Assembly: GCA_036386415.1 (NCBI GenBank)
Contig: DASVVT010000052.1
Coordinates: forward strand, 1 to 64,000
Reading direction: 5' to 3'
Length of the DNA stretch: 64,000 bases
From: DASVVT01 sp036386415
Lineage (GTDB): Bacteria > Acidobacteriota > Blastocatellia > Pyrinomonadales > Pyrinomonadaceae
Numbering within the stretch: the stretch's first letter is position 1; every line of letters begins with the position of its first letter. This document shows positions 9,792 to 17,813 of the stretch, piece after piece. A program made the translations under genes and the position numbers. The notes below the pieces were generated by a model. It was not told the origin of the DNA and made no database searches. It worked only from the letters and a program-made list of their open reading frames with translations.

Positions 9792-11366
9792 ATGCATCAG
9801 AAAGCTTTTCGTCTCGGTCTGCTGTTTTTGCTTCTGTTCATTGCGCCGCTGTCACTCATCGCACAGACGGCGAGCACGGAGGCGCGTCTTAAGGAGATCG
9901 ACGAGTACGCGCTGAAGGCCGGGCAGGACTGGAAAGTACCGGGCTTCGCGATAGCGATTGTCAAAGACGATAAAGTGATCTTCGCCAGGGGCTACGGAGT
10001 GCGCAAATTGGGTGAACAGACGCCCGTCGATGAGCATACGCTCTTCGCCATCGCTTCCAACACCAAGGCTTTCACCGCCGCAGCGATAGCCATACTGGTC
10101 GATGAGGGCAAGCTGAAATGGGATGATCCGGCGACGAAGTACCTGCCCGGATTTCAGCTCTACGATCCGTACGTGACGCGTGAGTTGACGGTGCGCGACC
10201 TGCTCAGCCATCGCAGCGGGCTGGCGACCTTCGGCGGCGACCTCATCTGGTACGACACGACTTACAAACCGGATGAAATCCTGCGCCGCGTACGCTATCT
10301 GAAGCCGACTTCGAGCTTTCGCAGCCGCTACGGCTACCAGAACATCATGTTCCTCGCCGCCGGACAGATCGTCCGGAACGTAACGGGCAAAAGCTGGGAG
10401 CAGTTCGTACAGGAGCGCTTCCTCACGCCGCTCGGCATGGCTTCGACTAAGACCAGCATCACGGCCTTCAAGAGCACGGACAACGTCGCCGCGCCGCACA
10501 ACGAGCTGGATGGAAAATTGCGCGTCGTCCGCTACAGCAACGTGGACGGCGTCGGCCCGGCGGCGGCGCTCAACTCTTCGGTCGCTGACATGGCGCAGTG
10601 GATCAGGCTGCAACTCGGTCGTGGAAAATACGAGGGCAAGCAGCTTTTCAGCGCGAAGGCCGCGCGCGAGATGTGGTCGCCGCAGACGATCATCCCCATC
10701 AGCGAGCAGAGCGAGAAGTTCAATCCCACGCGCCACTTCAACACGTACGGCCTCGGCTGGTTTCTGAGCGACTATCACGGGCGCAAAGTCGCCTCGCACG
10801 GCGGCGGCCTCGACGGTATGATCTCTCAGGTCGGGATGATGCCGGAGGAAAATCTGGGCGTCGTCGTCCTGACCAACAGCGAGACCCCGCTTGCCAGCTT
10901 CATGGTGAACAAGGTTTTCGATACCTTCCTCGGAGTTCCCGCACGCGATTGGAGCGCAGAGCTGTTGGCGCAATCAAAGCAGGCCAAAGAGGCTGAAAAG
11001 GCTGAAGAGAAAAAGCTGGAGGGCGAGCGCGCGAAGAATACAAAGCCATCGCTGCCGCTTCAGGGCTACGCGGGCACTTACGGGGGCGAGATGTACGGCG
11101 AAGCGAAGGTCACAGAGGAGAACGGCCACCTCATCTTACGTCTCGTTCCCGCGCCCAACTTCGTCGGCGACCTTGAGCACTGGCAATACGACACCTTTCG
11201 CATCAAGTGGCGCGACACGGTCAGTTATCCTTTCCCCAGAGGATTAGTCACCTTCACCCTTAACGCCCATGGCAAAGTGGACGAGATGAAGATGGACGTG
11301 CCCAATCCAGACTTCGACTTCAAAGAGCTGGAGTTCAAGCGCACGCCCGAAGTAGCAGGCAAATAA
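9792..11366 (+). CDS. secreted class-C beta-lactamase-like serine hydrolase
   Basis: A 524-residue periplasmic serine hydrolase of the beta-lactamase/penicillin-binding-protein family. After a signal peptide (LGLLFLLLFIAPLSLIAQT) it shows the catalytic SxxK as SNTK (S about 89), a Tyr-x-Asn motif YQN near 182, and HGGG near 336 in place of the KTG box, as in esterase-like members. The C-terminal region after a charged Lys/Glu linker (about 400-420) matches the DUF3471 domain (YAGTYGGEMYGEAKV). The substrate is unknown: beta-lactam, peptide or ester. The ATG at 9792 with gaaagg upstream is chosen over a GTG two codons earlier. Confidence 0.85.
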   Translation: MHQKAFRLGLLFLLLFIAPLSLIAQTASTEARLKEIDEYALKAGQDWKVPGFAIAIVKDDKVIFARGYGVRKLGEQTPVDEHTLFAIASNTKAFTAAAIAILVDEGKLKWDDPATKYLPGFQLYDPYVTRELTVRDLLSHRSGLATFGGDLIWYDTTYKPDEILRRVRYLKPTSSFRSRYGYQNIMFLAAGQIVRNVTGKSWEQFVQERFLTPLGMASTKTSITAFKSTDNVAAPHNELDGKLRVVRYSNVDGVGPAAALNSSVADMAQWIRLQLGRGKYEGKQLFSAKAAREMWSPQTIIPISEQSEKFNPTRHFNTYGLGWFLSDYHGRKVASHGGGLDGMISQVGMMPEENLGVVVLTNSETPLASFMVNKVFDTFLGVPARDWSAELLAQSKQAKEAEKAEEKKLEGERAKNTKPSLPLQGYAGTYGGEMYGEAKVTEENGHLILRLVPAPNFVGDLEHWQYDTFRIKWRDTVSYPFPRGLVTFTLNAHGKVDEMKMDVPNPDFDFKELEFKRTPEVAGK

Positions 11367-11470
11367 GTGCATAGATCGCGAAGCGTGAGCAGAAAAGAGG
11401 TTAGAAGTTTTCCACAAGCTTTTCCACAGCCCTTCAGCGGATTACGCTCTAATAGTTAAAGTGTTTTCTT

Positions 11471-11993
11471 CTTGACACACCCACCATGCCGGATGTATAA
11501 CCCGCACCCTGTTGCGATGCTCACGGGCATCATGACCAGCGAGGGGATCGGCGAGCGGTGCGGTGACGCGCCGTTTGAGAGCAGCGGCAAGCGGTTTGCA
11601 GTTGCTAATGACGCCCCACGCTGAAGCCGAAAGGCTTGCTGTAAGCGATGCGGATAAAAACGCGTCGTGCTTCGAGGAGATGATCGACCTCGAAGTAGCA
11701 TAGTCGCTCAGGCCACAAGCTTGAGCCTCGTTGCCGGTGTCGTAACCGGCGGTGGAGGAAAAGCCACCACAACAAAAACCAAGCGGCACCGCGCAAACCC
11801 TTCGGGGAGCGCGCGGGATTCGTGAAAACGTATCTTGTGCCGACCGAAAGCGCGCCGACCGCTAGCGCACTCTTCGGGATATAAAAATGGCAACCTCTCG
11901 CGTGTACATGCGGAGTTGCCAGTCCCCTGGATCGCTCCGGCGATCTATCGGGATCAAGGGTTGCGCTGCTATCACTTGTTGGTAGCAGCGCAA
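11471..11993 (+). ncRNA. candidate IscB/IsrB-type omega RNA (HEARO), solo
   Basis: A 0.5-kb stretch without a credible gene but full of helices: ATGCC (11486-11490) with GGCAT (11526-11530), GCCGGT/ACCGGC near 11733-11750, GGTGG/CCACC just after, TGGCAAC (11888-11894) with GTTGCCA (11915-11921), and GATCGC (11930-11935) with GCGATC (11940-11945). The last is followed by the word ATCTATCGGGAT. As I remember them, published IscB/IsrB guide RNAs (the HEARO family) share this 3-prime core (GCCAGT, then ATCTATC-GAT), and they likewise end in a hairpin. No IscB/IsrB/TnpB gene is adjacent, so it would be a solo copy. Boundaries are approximate. Confidence 0.5.
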
Positions 11994-12002
11994 TCTCTTT
12001 TT
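11961..12002 (+). terminator. hairpin with T-tract ending the candidate RNA
   Basis: A perfect 11-bp stem TTGCGCTGCTA (11961-11971) / TAGCAGCGCAA (11983-11993) is followed by TCTCTTTTT. It is well placed to terminate the structured RNA upstream. Confidence 0.7.
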
Positions 12003-12019
12003 GTGATAAATCAAGATAG

Positions 12020-12128
12020 TGAGCGTCTTTCTTTCTGCGACCTTTGCGTCATCCTTAGCGCCCTTTGCATTTAGAGAAGAACTTTAAACGCAGAGAACGC
12101 AAAGGACAGTCGCAAAGGTCGCAAAGAT
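12020..12128. repeat. intergenic palindrome, gcaaag family
   Basis: Words such as tttctgcgacctttgcg and gcgccctttgc are answered by gcaaagg, cgcaaaggtcgcaaag on the other side. This is a degenerate member of the family seen at 681-778. It separates the candidate structured RNA from the AhpD-like gene. Confidence 0.65.
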
Positions 12129-12149
12129 ATATTAAAGAGGGAGAGAACG

Positions 12150-12704
12150 ATGGCACGGATCGAAGGCGTTGAACCGGAAGCGTTGGACGGTTACACAAGG
12201 CGCGTCCTGGCGGCGCAAGCGAAGAAGTGGGGCGCGCCGCTTCTCAATCATTTGTTGTACGCCCGCCGCCCCTCTATCTTTCGCGGCGTGCGCGGGATGT
12301 GGACGGGCATAGAGGCTTCCGGCCTGGTCGAAGGCCAGCTTCAGGCGCTCGTCAACCGGAGAGTCGCCTCCATCAACGGCTGCGAGTTTTGACAGGACCT
12401 CAACGCTGCCGTGGGTAGCCAGCTTGGAGTCTCAGACGAAAAGATTCTCGCCCTGCCGGAGTACAGCACCAGTCCGCTCTACACGGAGCAGGAGCGCCTG
12501 ACGCTCGAATATGCCGATGCGATGACGATCACGGGACGCGAAGTGAGCGACGAGCTTTTTGCACGTCTGCGCGAGTTTTACACGGACGATGCGCTGGTGG
12601 AGTTGACAGAGGTCATCGCCTGGGAGAATGCTTCCAGCAAGTTTAACCGCGCCCTGAGAATTCCGAGCCAGGGGCTCTGGAAACCTCTTGCGACAAAATC
12701 GTAA
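12150..12704 (+). CDS. AhpD-like carboxymuconolactone decarboxylase-family protein, candidate selenoprotein
   Basis: Read through an in-frame TGA at 12390-12392, this is one 184-residue AhpD-like protein. AhpD-type proteins use a CxxC pair for disulfide or peroxide reduction. Here the pair reads C78-E-F-TGA81, so the second cysteine position is the UGA. Homology-like sequence continues in the same frame on both sides: VASINGC-E-F before, and QDLNAAVG, SPLYTEQERLTLEYADA, ELFARLREFYTDDALVELTEVIAWEN after. The downstream hairpin (12393-12433) fits a bacterial SECIS. The start has GAGGGAG upstream. If selenocysteine is not inserted, it is a gene with a single nonsense mutation. The selA, selB, selC and selD genes are not in this window. 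Confidence 0.75.
12393..12433 (+). promoter_or_regulatory. candidate bacterial SECIS hairpin
   Basis: Directly after the in-frame TGA, bases 12405-12410 pair with 12414-12419 around a GTG loop, and a lower helix pairs 12399-12403 with 12424-12429 (one bulge). The apex is about 20 nt from the UGA and carries exposed G residues, as expected of bacterial SECIS elements. The pairing was done by eye. Confidence 0.45.
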
Positions 12705-12725
12705 ACTACAAACGTCTCTCCCCGT

Positions 12726-13118
12726 ATGAAGATGAAATGGCTGGCGGGCGTCTACATTCTTATTCTGGTTATGATCGTCTTTCTGGCCGACCAGAAAGCT
12801 TACCAGTTCCTCTTCAGGCCGGTCAGAAACTTGCCCTACGGCGACAAAGCTGGACATTTCATCCTGATGGGTCTGTTCTCCCTGATTCTCAACGCGGCTC
12901 TCTCGTGCCGGACTCTCAGGGTGTGGAAGCTGAATCTTCTCTTCGGCAGTCTCATCGTCGCCATCGTCGTCACCCTGGAAGAGTTCTCCCAGTTGTTCAT
13001 TCGCTACAGAAGCTTCGACCCGGTTGATTTATACTTGGACTACGCGGGCATCTTCCTCTTCGGACAGTTGGCATATTGGATGGGGAGGGGGCTTCCTAAA
13101 TCCTCCAGGAAGATTTAG
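12726..13118 (+). CDS. VanZ-like family membrane protein
   Basis: A 130-residue integral membrane protein with four predicted transmembrane segments. The VanZ-like signature is clear: NLPYGDKAGHFILMGLFSL near 37-55 and the acidic TLEEFSQLFIRYRSFDPVDLYLDYAG segment near 85-110. VanZ itself gives low-level teicoplanin resistance, but most homologues have no known role. The ATG at 12726 is used; another two codons later is possible. It lies 21 bp downstream of the AhpD-like gene. Confidence 0.85.
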   Translation: MKMKWLAGVYILILVMIVFLADQKAYQFLFRPVRNLPYGDKAGHFILMGLFSLILNAALSCRTLRVWKLNLLFGSLIVAIVVTLEEFSQLFIRYRSFDPVDLYLDYAGIFLFGQLAYWMGRGLPKSSRKI

Positions 13119-13194
13119 TAACTCGACCAGCCGCGCGCTCGCCGTTGAAAATTATTTCACTTACAATCAGGTTGATAGTATACATTCAGACGTC

Positions 13195-14217
13195 ATGTCG
13201 CATTTGCTCGAAGTCAAAGAACTGCAAACGCACTTTCAGACGCGCGCCGGATTGGTGCGCGCCGTTGACGGCGTGAGCTTTCATCTTGATGGTGGCGAGT
13301 TGCTGGGGCTGGTCGGCGAGTCCGGCTGCGGGAAATCGATCACGGCGCTCTCCGTGATGCGCCTTATCGCGCCGCCGGGAAAGATCGCGGGTGGCGAGAT
13401 CATCTTCGACGGCGAGAACCTGCTCGCGGCGACGGAAGACCGTATGCGCGAGATTCGCGGCGACGACATCGCGATGATTTTTCAGGACCCTATGACTTCG
13501 CTCAATCCAGTCTACACTGTGGGCGAGCAGATCGCGGAGGCGCTTCGTCTGCACCGCAAGCTTTCGCGCAAGGATGCGCGGCAGGCGACGATTGAGGCGA
13601 TGAAGGAGGTCTCGATTCCCGATCCGGCGCGGCGCGTGGACGATTACCCGCACCAGTTATCGGGTGGGATGCGGCAACGCGTGATGATCGCGATGGCGCT
13701 GGCGTGTGATCCCATGCTCCTGATCGCGGACGAGCCGACGACGGCGCTCGACGTGACGATCCAGGCGCAGATTCTTGAGCTTTTGAACGAGCTGAGACAG
13801 ACGCGCGACCTTGCGGTGCTGCTCATCACGCATGATCTGGGTGTGGTCGCAGAGGTCGCGGATCGCGTCGCTGTGATGTACACGGGGCGCATCGTCGAAG
13901 AGTCGCCGGTCGAGGAGCTGTTCGCGCGTCCGAAGATGCCGTACACGGAAGGCTTGCTGCGTTCCGTGCCGAAGCTGACGGCGGATCACGTCGGGAAGGT
14001 TCAGCGTTTGGAGACCATAGAGGGCGTCGTGCCGAGCCCGACGGCGCTTCCCACGGGCTGCCACTTCGCGCCGCGCTGCTCCTATCGCATGCCCCGCTGC
14101 ACCGAAGGCGAAATTCCGCTCTATGATCTGGAAGGCGGCGTGCGTGTGCGCTGCGTCCTGTATGATCTGGCGGCGGCGGTCGAAGCAGACCACAGAGAGG
14201 AGCGCGCCTCGCAGTGA
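13195..14217 (+). CDS. dppD: oligopeptide/dipeptide ABC transporter ATP-binding protein (DppD-like)
   Basis: A 340-residue ATPase of the Opp/Dpp peptide importers. It has Walker A GESGCGKS near 42-49, the family word IFQDPMTSLNPVYTVGEQI, the signature LSGGMRQRVMIAMAL, Walker B LLIADEPTTALDVT, and the C-terminal oligopeptide-transporter domain with the Cys cluster HFAPRCSYRMPRCTEGEIP that can bind an Fe-S cluster in some members. The frame is open 57 codons further upstream, overlapping the VanZ-like gene; MSHLLEVKELQTHF at 13195 is the natural start. It overlaps dppF by 4 nt (GTGA), so the two are translationally coupled. No permease or binding protein gene is adjacent. Confidence 0.9.
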   Translation: MSHLLEVKELQTHFQTRAGLVRAVDGVSFHLDGGELLGLVGESGCGKSITALSVMRLIAPPGKIAGGEIIFDGENLLAATEDRMREIRGDDIAMIFQDPMTSLNPVYTVGEQIAEALRLHRKLSRKDARQATIEAMKEVSIPDPARRVDDYPHQLSGGMRQRVMIAMALACDPMLLIADEPTTALDVTIQAQILELLNELRQTRDLAVLLITHDLGVVAEVADRVAVMYTGRIVEESPVEELFARPKMPYTEGLLRSVPKLTADHVGKVQRLETIEGVVPSPTALPTGCHFAPRCSYRMPRCTEGEIPLYDLEGGVRVRCVLYDLAAAVEADHREERASQ

Positions 14218-15314
14218 ATTCCGATCAGGGAATGAATTTCGATCTACGACCCGGCGCGTCGAGCGTGCCGGAGCGCGAAGCGCAGGCGGCGCAGGCTGAA
14301 GACGCGCGCGCCGGTGTGCGTGATGATCTGGTGCGTGTGCGCGCGCTCGTCAAGCATTTTCCGGTTGAAGGGAGCGACGACGTGGTGCGCGCCGTTGACG
14401 GCGTGACCTTCGAGATCAAAGAGGGCGAGACGCTCGGACTGGTCGGCGAATCAGGTTGCGGTAAATCCACTGTCGGGCGCTGCCTGCTGCGCCTGATCGA
14501 GCCGACGGCGGGCGAGATTACGTTCGAAGGACGCGAAGTGGTAGGGATGAAAAGCGCGGAGCTCAGGCGGCTTCGCCGCGAGATGCAGATCATCTTTCAA
14601 GACCCGTACGCCAGCCTGAACCCGCGCCTGAGTGTGAGCGAGATCGTCGGCGAGCCGCTGAAGATTCACGGGCTCGGAGGACGCGAGGAGCGCCGCGCTC
14701 GCGTCGCAGAGCTGCTGCGCAAAGTCGGGCTCGATCCAGATTACATGAAGCGATACCCGCACGAGTTTTCCGGCGGACAGCGCCAGCGCATCGGCATCGC
14801 ACGCGCCCTGGCGCTCAATCCGAAGCTGATCGTCGCGGATGAGCCGGTCTCCGCCCTTGATGTCTCCGTGCAGGCGCAGGTCGTCAACCTTCTACAGGAC
14901 TTGCAGGGGGAGTTTGGTCTGACGTACCTCTTCATCTCGCACGGCCTCGCGGTGGTCGAGCACATCTCGACGCGCGTGGCCGTCATGTACCTGGGACGGA
15001 TCGTCGAAGTGGCGAGCGCTCTTGATCTTTACAGTGAGCCGCTGCACCCGTATACGCGCGCGCTGCTTTCCGCGATACCGATTCCCGATCCCCTGAAGAA
15101 ACGTGATCGCATCATCCTGACGGGCGACGTGCCGACGCCGATCAACCCTCCTTCGGGCTGCCGTTTCCGCACGCGCTGCCCCGTGGCGATAGACAGATGC
15201 GCGGAAGTAGACCCGGACTTGCGCGAAGTCTCGCCCGGTCATACAGTGGCCTGCATACGCGTGCCCGGCTGGGAAGAAGCGGGGAAGCAGGAGACAGTAG
15301 ACAGTAGCCAGTAG
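14214..15314 (+). CDS. dppF: oligopeptide/dipeptide ABC transporter ATP-binding protein (DppF-like)
   Basis: A 366-residue partner ATPase of the DppD-like protein. Motifs: Walker A GESGCGKST near 80-88, IIFQDPYASLNPRLSV, signature FSGGQRQRIGIARALA, Walker B LIVADEPVSALDVS, and C-terminal GCRFRTRCPVAIDRC. I take the coupled GTG start at 14214, which adds a 40-residue charged extension before DDLVRVRALVKHF; ATG 14232 is an alternative. The last nine codons (QETVDSSQ-stop) are encoded by the first arm of the cagtaga palindrome, so the element appears to have extended or replaced the original C-terminus. Confidence 0.9.
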   Translation: MNSDQGMNFDLRPGASSVPEREAQAAQAEDARAGVRDDLVRVRALVKHFPVEGSDDVVRAVDGVTFEIKEGETLGLVGESGCGKSTVGRCLLRLIEPTAGEITFEGREVVGMKSAELRRLRREMQIIFQDPYASLNPRLSVSEIVGEPLKIHGLGGREERRARVAELLRKVGLDPDYMKRYPHEFSGGQRQRIGIARALALNPKLIVADEPVSALDVSVQAQVVNLLQDLQGEFGLTYLFISHGLAVVEHISTRVAVMYLGRIVEVASALDLYSEPLHPYTRALLSAIPIPDPLKKRDRIILTGDVPTPINPPSGCRFRTRCPVAIDRCAEVDPDLREVSPGHTVACIRVPGWEEAGKQETVDSSQ

Positions 15315-15427
15315 TAAAAACCGTCGCGTCAGGCTTTGCTGTCTACTATGACTTGAAGGCTCAGTACGAAAACACGTCAACCGATCTTCTGTTCTACTGA
15401 CTACTGACTACTGACTACTGTCTACTT
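15292..15427. repeat. intergenic palindrome, cagtaga family (long form)
   Basis: The left side carries agacagtagacagtagccagtag and the right side ctactgactactgactactgtctac, separated by about 80 bp that contain ctgtctactatgacttgaa. The same inner segment, somewhat diverged, is found in the copy at 17654, so a long form of this element exists. It overlaps the dppF 3-prime end. Confidence 0.75.
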
Positions 15428-15443
15428 CATTTGGAGCCTAACC

Positions 15444-16250
15444 ATGAGCGATCCAAACACAGAGAGTTTTCAACCACCGCCGCCGCCGCCGATGCCTCGA
15501 TCCGAAGCATTCGATGGGCCGGTCATGTCAACCGCTGAGACGCTCTCCGGTATCTTCTTTGAGCCGGGACGCGTCTTTGAATCGTTGCGCGCTCGTCCGC
15601 GCTTTCTCGTCGCCGGAGCTATCATCATCGCCGTCAGCATGGCCTTTACCATTCTCTTCTTTCAGCGCGTCGGCTATGAAAATGCCATGCGCGAAGCGAT
15701 TGAGAAATCACCCCGCTCCAGCCAGTTGAGCCCCGAGCAGAAAGAGGACGCGCTGGAGATTTATCAAAAGCCATACGTCAAGGCCCTCACTTACTGCACT
15801 CCGATCATCGCCATCGCCATCGTCTTCGCTCTCGGAGGAGCGCTCTACCTGTTGGGCACGATGGCTGTGGGGCAAAAGATCAGTTACAAGCAAGCTCTCT
15901 CGGTCTGGGTCTATGCCAGCTTCGCACCCGCCGTAGTCTCTGGCCTGCTGAGTATCCTGCTTCTATTCCTGAAATCGCCGGACGATATTGACCCGGCACA
16001 ACTGCGCGGCGGCCTCGTCAAGGCCGATCTCAGCATCCTCGTCGATGACAAAGCCTCGCCGGTGCTGGCGGCAGCTCTCGGATCAATCGATCTCTTTGCC
16101 TTCTACGGTCTTTTCCTGGCCGCGCTCGGTCTGCGCAAGGTCGCCAAACTCTCGACCGAAACAGCATGGGGAATCGTCCTCACTATCTGGACGCTCAAAG
16201 TCCTCCTGCGCATCATCTGGGCGACAGCCTTCGGGACGACGATAGGATGA
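15444..16250 (+). CDS. Yip1-family membrane protein
   Basis: A 268-residue membrane protein with a Pro-rich cytoplasmic N-terminus (residues 1-25) and five predicted transmembrane segments (about 55-75, 110-135, 150-175, 205-225, 235-260). The SGIFFEPGRVFESLRARPRFLVAG start is typical of bacterial YIP1-domain proteins. Their role is unknown; in eukaryotes Yip1 acts in Rab-dependent vesicle transport, which cannot be carried over. It is flanked on both sides by cagtaga palindromes. Confidence 0.8.
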   Translation: MSDPNTESFQPPPPPPMPRSEAFDGPVMSTAETLSGIFFEPGRVFESLRARPRFLVAGAIIIAVSMAFTILFFQRVGYENAMREAIEKSPRSSQLSPEQKEDALEIYQKPYVKALTYCTPIIAIAIVFALGGALYLLGTMAVGQKISYKQALSVWVYASFAPAVVSGLLSILLLFLKSPDDIDPAQLRGGLVKADLSILVDDKASPVLAAALGSIDLFAFYGLFLAALGLRKVAKLSTETAWGIVLTIWTLKVLLRIIWATAFGTTIG

Positions 16251-16251
16251 A

Positions 16252-16408
16252 ACAGTAGACAGTATTCAGAAGTCAGTAGAAAAGAAAATTCGTTGACGCG
16301 GTTTGATATTGAGCCTCTCAATCAGAGTAGGCAGCGATGCGTGACGCGGCGGCTTTTCTGTTCTACTGACTACTGTCTACTGTCTACTGACTACCGTCTA
16401 CTGTCTCC
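16252..16408. repeat. intergenic palindrome, cagtaga family (long form)
   Basis: The left arm reads aacagtagacagta; the right arm has several ctactg words (ctactgactactgtctactgtctactgacta). The arms are separated by about 80 bp with ttgacgcggttt and gtgacgcggcgg words. It fills the whole gap between the convergent Yip1 and ABC permease genes and would suit a bidirectional terminator. Confidence 0.75.
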
Positions 16409-17650
16409 TTACTCATATCTCAGCGATTCTATCGGATCGAGGCGCGCGGCTTTCCAGGCAGGCCAGAGGCCGAAGATGATGCCGATGGCCGCCGAGATGC
16501 CGAGGCCGATGCCAATTGCCCACATCGGCACATAGGCCGGAAGCGGCGAATATCTGTTCATCAGCAGGCTCGCCACTTCGCCGACGATGAGCCCGGCGAT
16601 GCCGCCGATGGCTGTAAGCGCAACCGCCTCAATCAAAAACTGCGAAAGGATGTTGCCGCGCGTGGCCCCGACGGCCTTGCGTATGCCGATCTCACGCGTG
16701 CGCTCCGTGACGGAGACGAGCATGATGTTCATCACGCCGATGCCGCCGATCATCAGCGCGACAAACGAGATGGAAGTCAGGACGAGTGCCGTCGCGCCCG
16801 TCAACTGGTTGTAGATGTCGAGCAGGGAATCCTGCGACGAGAGGCCGAAATTGTTGGGCGCTTCCGGCGGGACATGGCGACGGCGGCGCAGGATGTCCGT
16901 GATCTCGTCCAGCGCAGATTTGACGAAGGCGCGAGATTTGGGGCGCACGATGATGAAGAAGATGACTTCGGGCGGAGGAATATCGGGGTAGTATTTATCG
17001 AACGTGCTGATGGGGATGAAGACTGTGTTATCGCGCGACTGGCCGAAGAAATTGCCCAGGGGCTCCATCACGCCGATGACGCGAAACGTGTTGCCGTTGA
17101 TCTTGATCTCTTTGTCAAGCGGCTCTTCGAAAGGAAAGAGGGCGCGCACTACGTCTACTCCGAGCACGCAGACGTTGGCACGATCCGTCATCTCTATGTC
17201 TGTGATGAAACGCCCGCGCCCGACATAGCTCGAATGCACAAACTCGTAATAGGGCGTCACGCCGAGCAGGATAGGCGTGTCCGTCTGCTTCTCCACGTAG
17301 CGCACCGTCGACGCGATCATGCGATGAATGGGTGAGACCCCCTCGACCGAAGGCGCTTCGCGGCGAATCGCGTCGGCATCATCCATCGTAATCTCTTTGC
17401 GCTGGCGCTCTTCAGCCGAAGGGGGACGTCCGAAACTCGGATCAAACTTTGAGACGAAGATCGTGTTCGATCCCAGGGATTCAATCTGATCTGCGAAAGC
17501 TTTATTCAACCCCTGTATGATCGAGACCATAAAGATTACAGTAATGACGCCGACGCTCACGCCCAGGATAGTCAGCGACGAACGCAGCTTGTTCGTCCGC
17601 AACTGGTCGAGCGCCATCGCCGCAGATTCTTTGATGTCGTCGAAAGTCAT
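16409..17650 (-). CDS. MacB-type ABC transporter permease
   Basis: A 413-residue permease of the MacB/FtsX type: one N-terminal transmembrane helix (about 25-45, LRSSLTILGVSVGVITVIFMV), a periplasmic MacB core domain (about 50-275), and three C-terminal helices with the family word GGIGVMNIMLVSVTERTREIGIRKAVGA (about 305-335). These proteins transmit force rather than translocate substrate through the membrane. It is the last gene of a minus-strand operon (adaptor, ATPase, permease, permease). The two permeases are both 413 residues and probably arose by duplication. Confidence 0.88.
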   Translation of the reverse strand: MTFDDIKESAAMALDQLRTNKLRSSLTILGVSVGVITVIFMVSIIQGLNKAFADQIESLGSNTIFVSKFDPSFGRPPSAEERQRKEITMDDADAIRREAPSVEGVSPIHRMIASTVRYVEKQTDTPILLGVTPYYEFVHSSYVGRGRFITDIEMTDRANVCVLGVDVVRALFPFEEPLDKEIKINGNTFRVIGVMEPLGNFFGQSRDNTVFIPISTFDKYYPDIPPPEVIFFIIVRPKSRAFVKSALDEITDILRRRRHVPPEAPNNFGLSSQDSLLDIYNQLTGATALVLTSISFVALMIGGIGVMNIMLVSVTERTREIGIRKAVGATRGNILSQFLIEAVALTAIGGIAGLIVGEVASLLMNRYSPLPAYVPMWAIGIGLGISAAIGIIFGLWPAWKAARLDPIESLRYE

Positions 17651-17653
17651 AAA

Positions 17654-17812
17654 AACAGTAGACAGTAGACAGTAGACAGTAGCCAGTAGTCAGTAGAAAG
17701 AAAGCAATGCGTGCCGCTTTCCTATCTACTATGATTTAGACGAGCAGTATCAACAGCATCAACGTATTTTCTTTTCTACTGACTACTGACTACTGTCTAC
17801 TGTCTACTTCCT
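17654..17812. repeat. intergenic palindrome, cagtaga family (long form)
   Basis: Four agtagac/agtagtc words on the left are matched by ctactgactactgactactgtctactgtctac on the right. The inner segment includes ctatctactatgatttaga, close to that in the copy at 15292. It lies between two cotranscribed permease genes, so it must be read through or act as an attenuator. Confidence 0.75.
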
Positions 17813-17813
17813 T

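Noticed and set aside
11410..11435. Two TTTTCCACA words resembling DnaA boxes
   Set aside because: Only two imperfect boxes, no AT-rich unwinding region, and no dnaA, dnaN or gidA gene near. Not an origin.
11442..11893. Short minus-strand reading frames in the structured RNA region
   Set aside because: They overlap each other in all frames, have no ribosome sites, and the DNA shows helix pairing rather than coding bias.
17654..17812. Repeated agtagac/agtcagt words resembling a CRISPR array
   Set aside because: The unit is only 7-8 bp, spacers are absent, and the words are mirrored as a palindrome. No cas genes are near.
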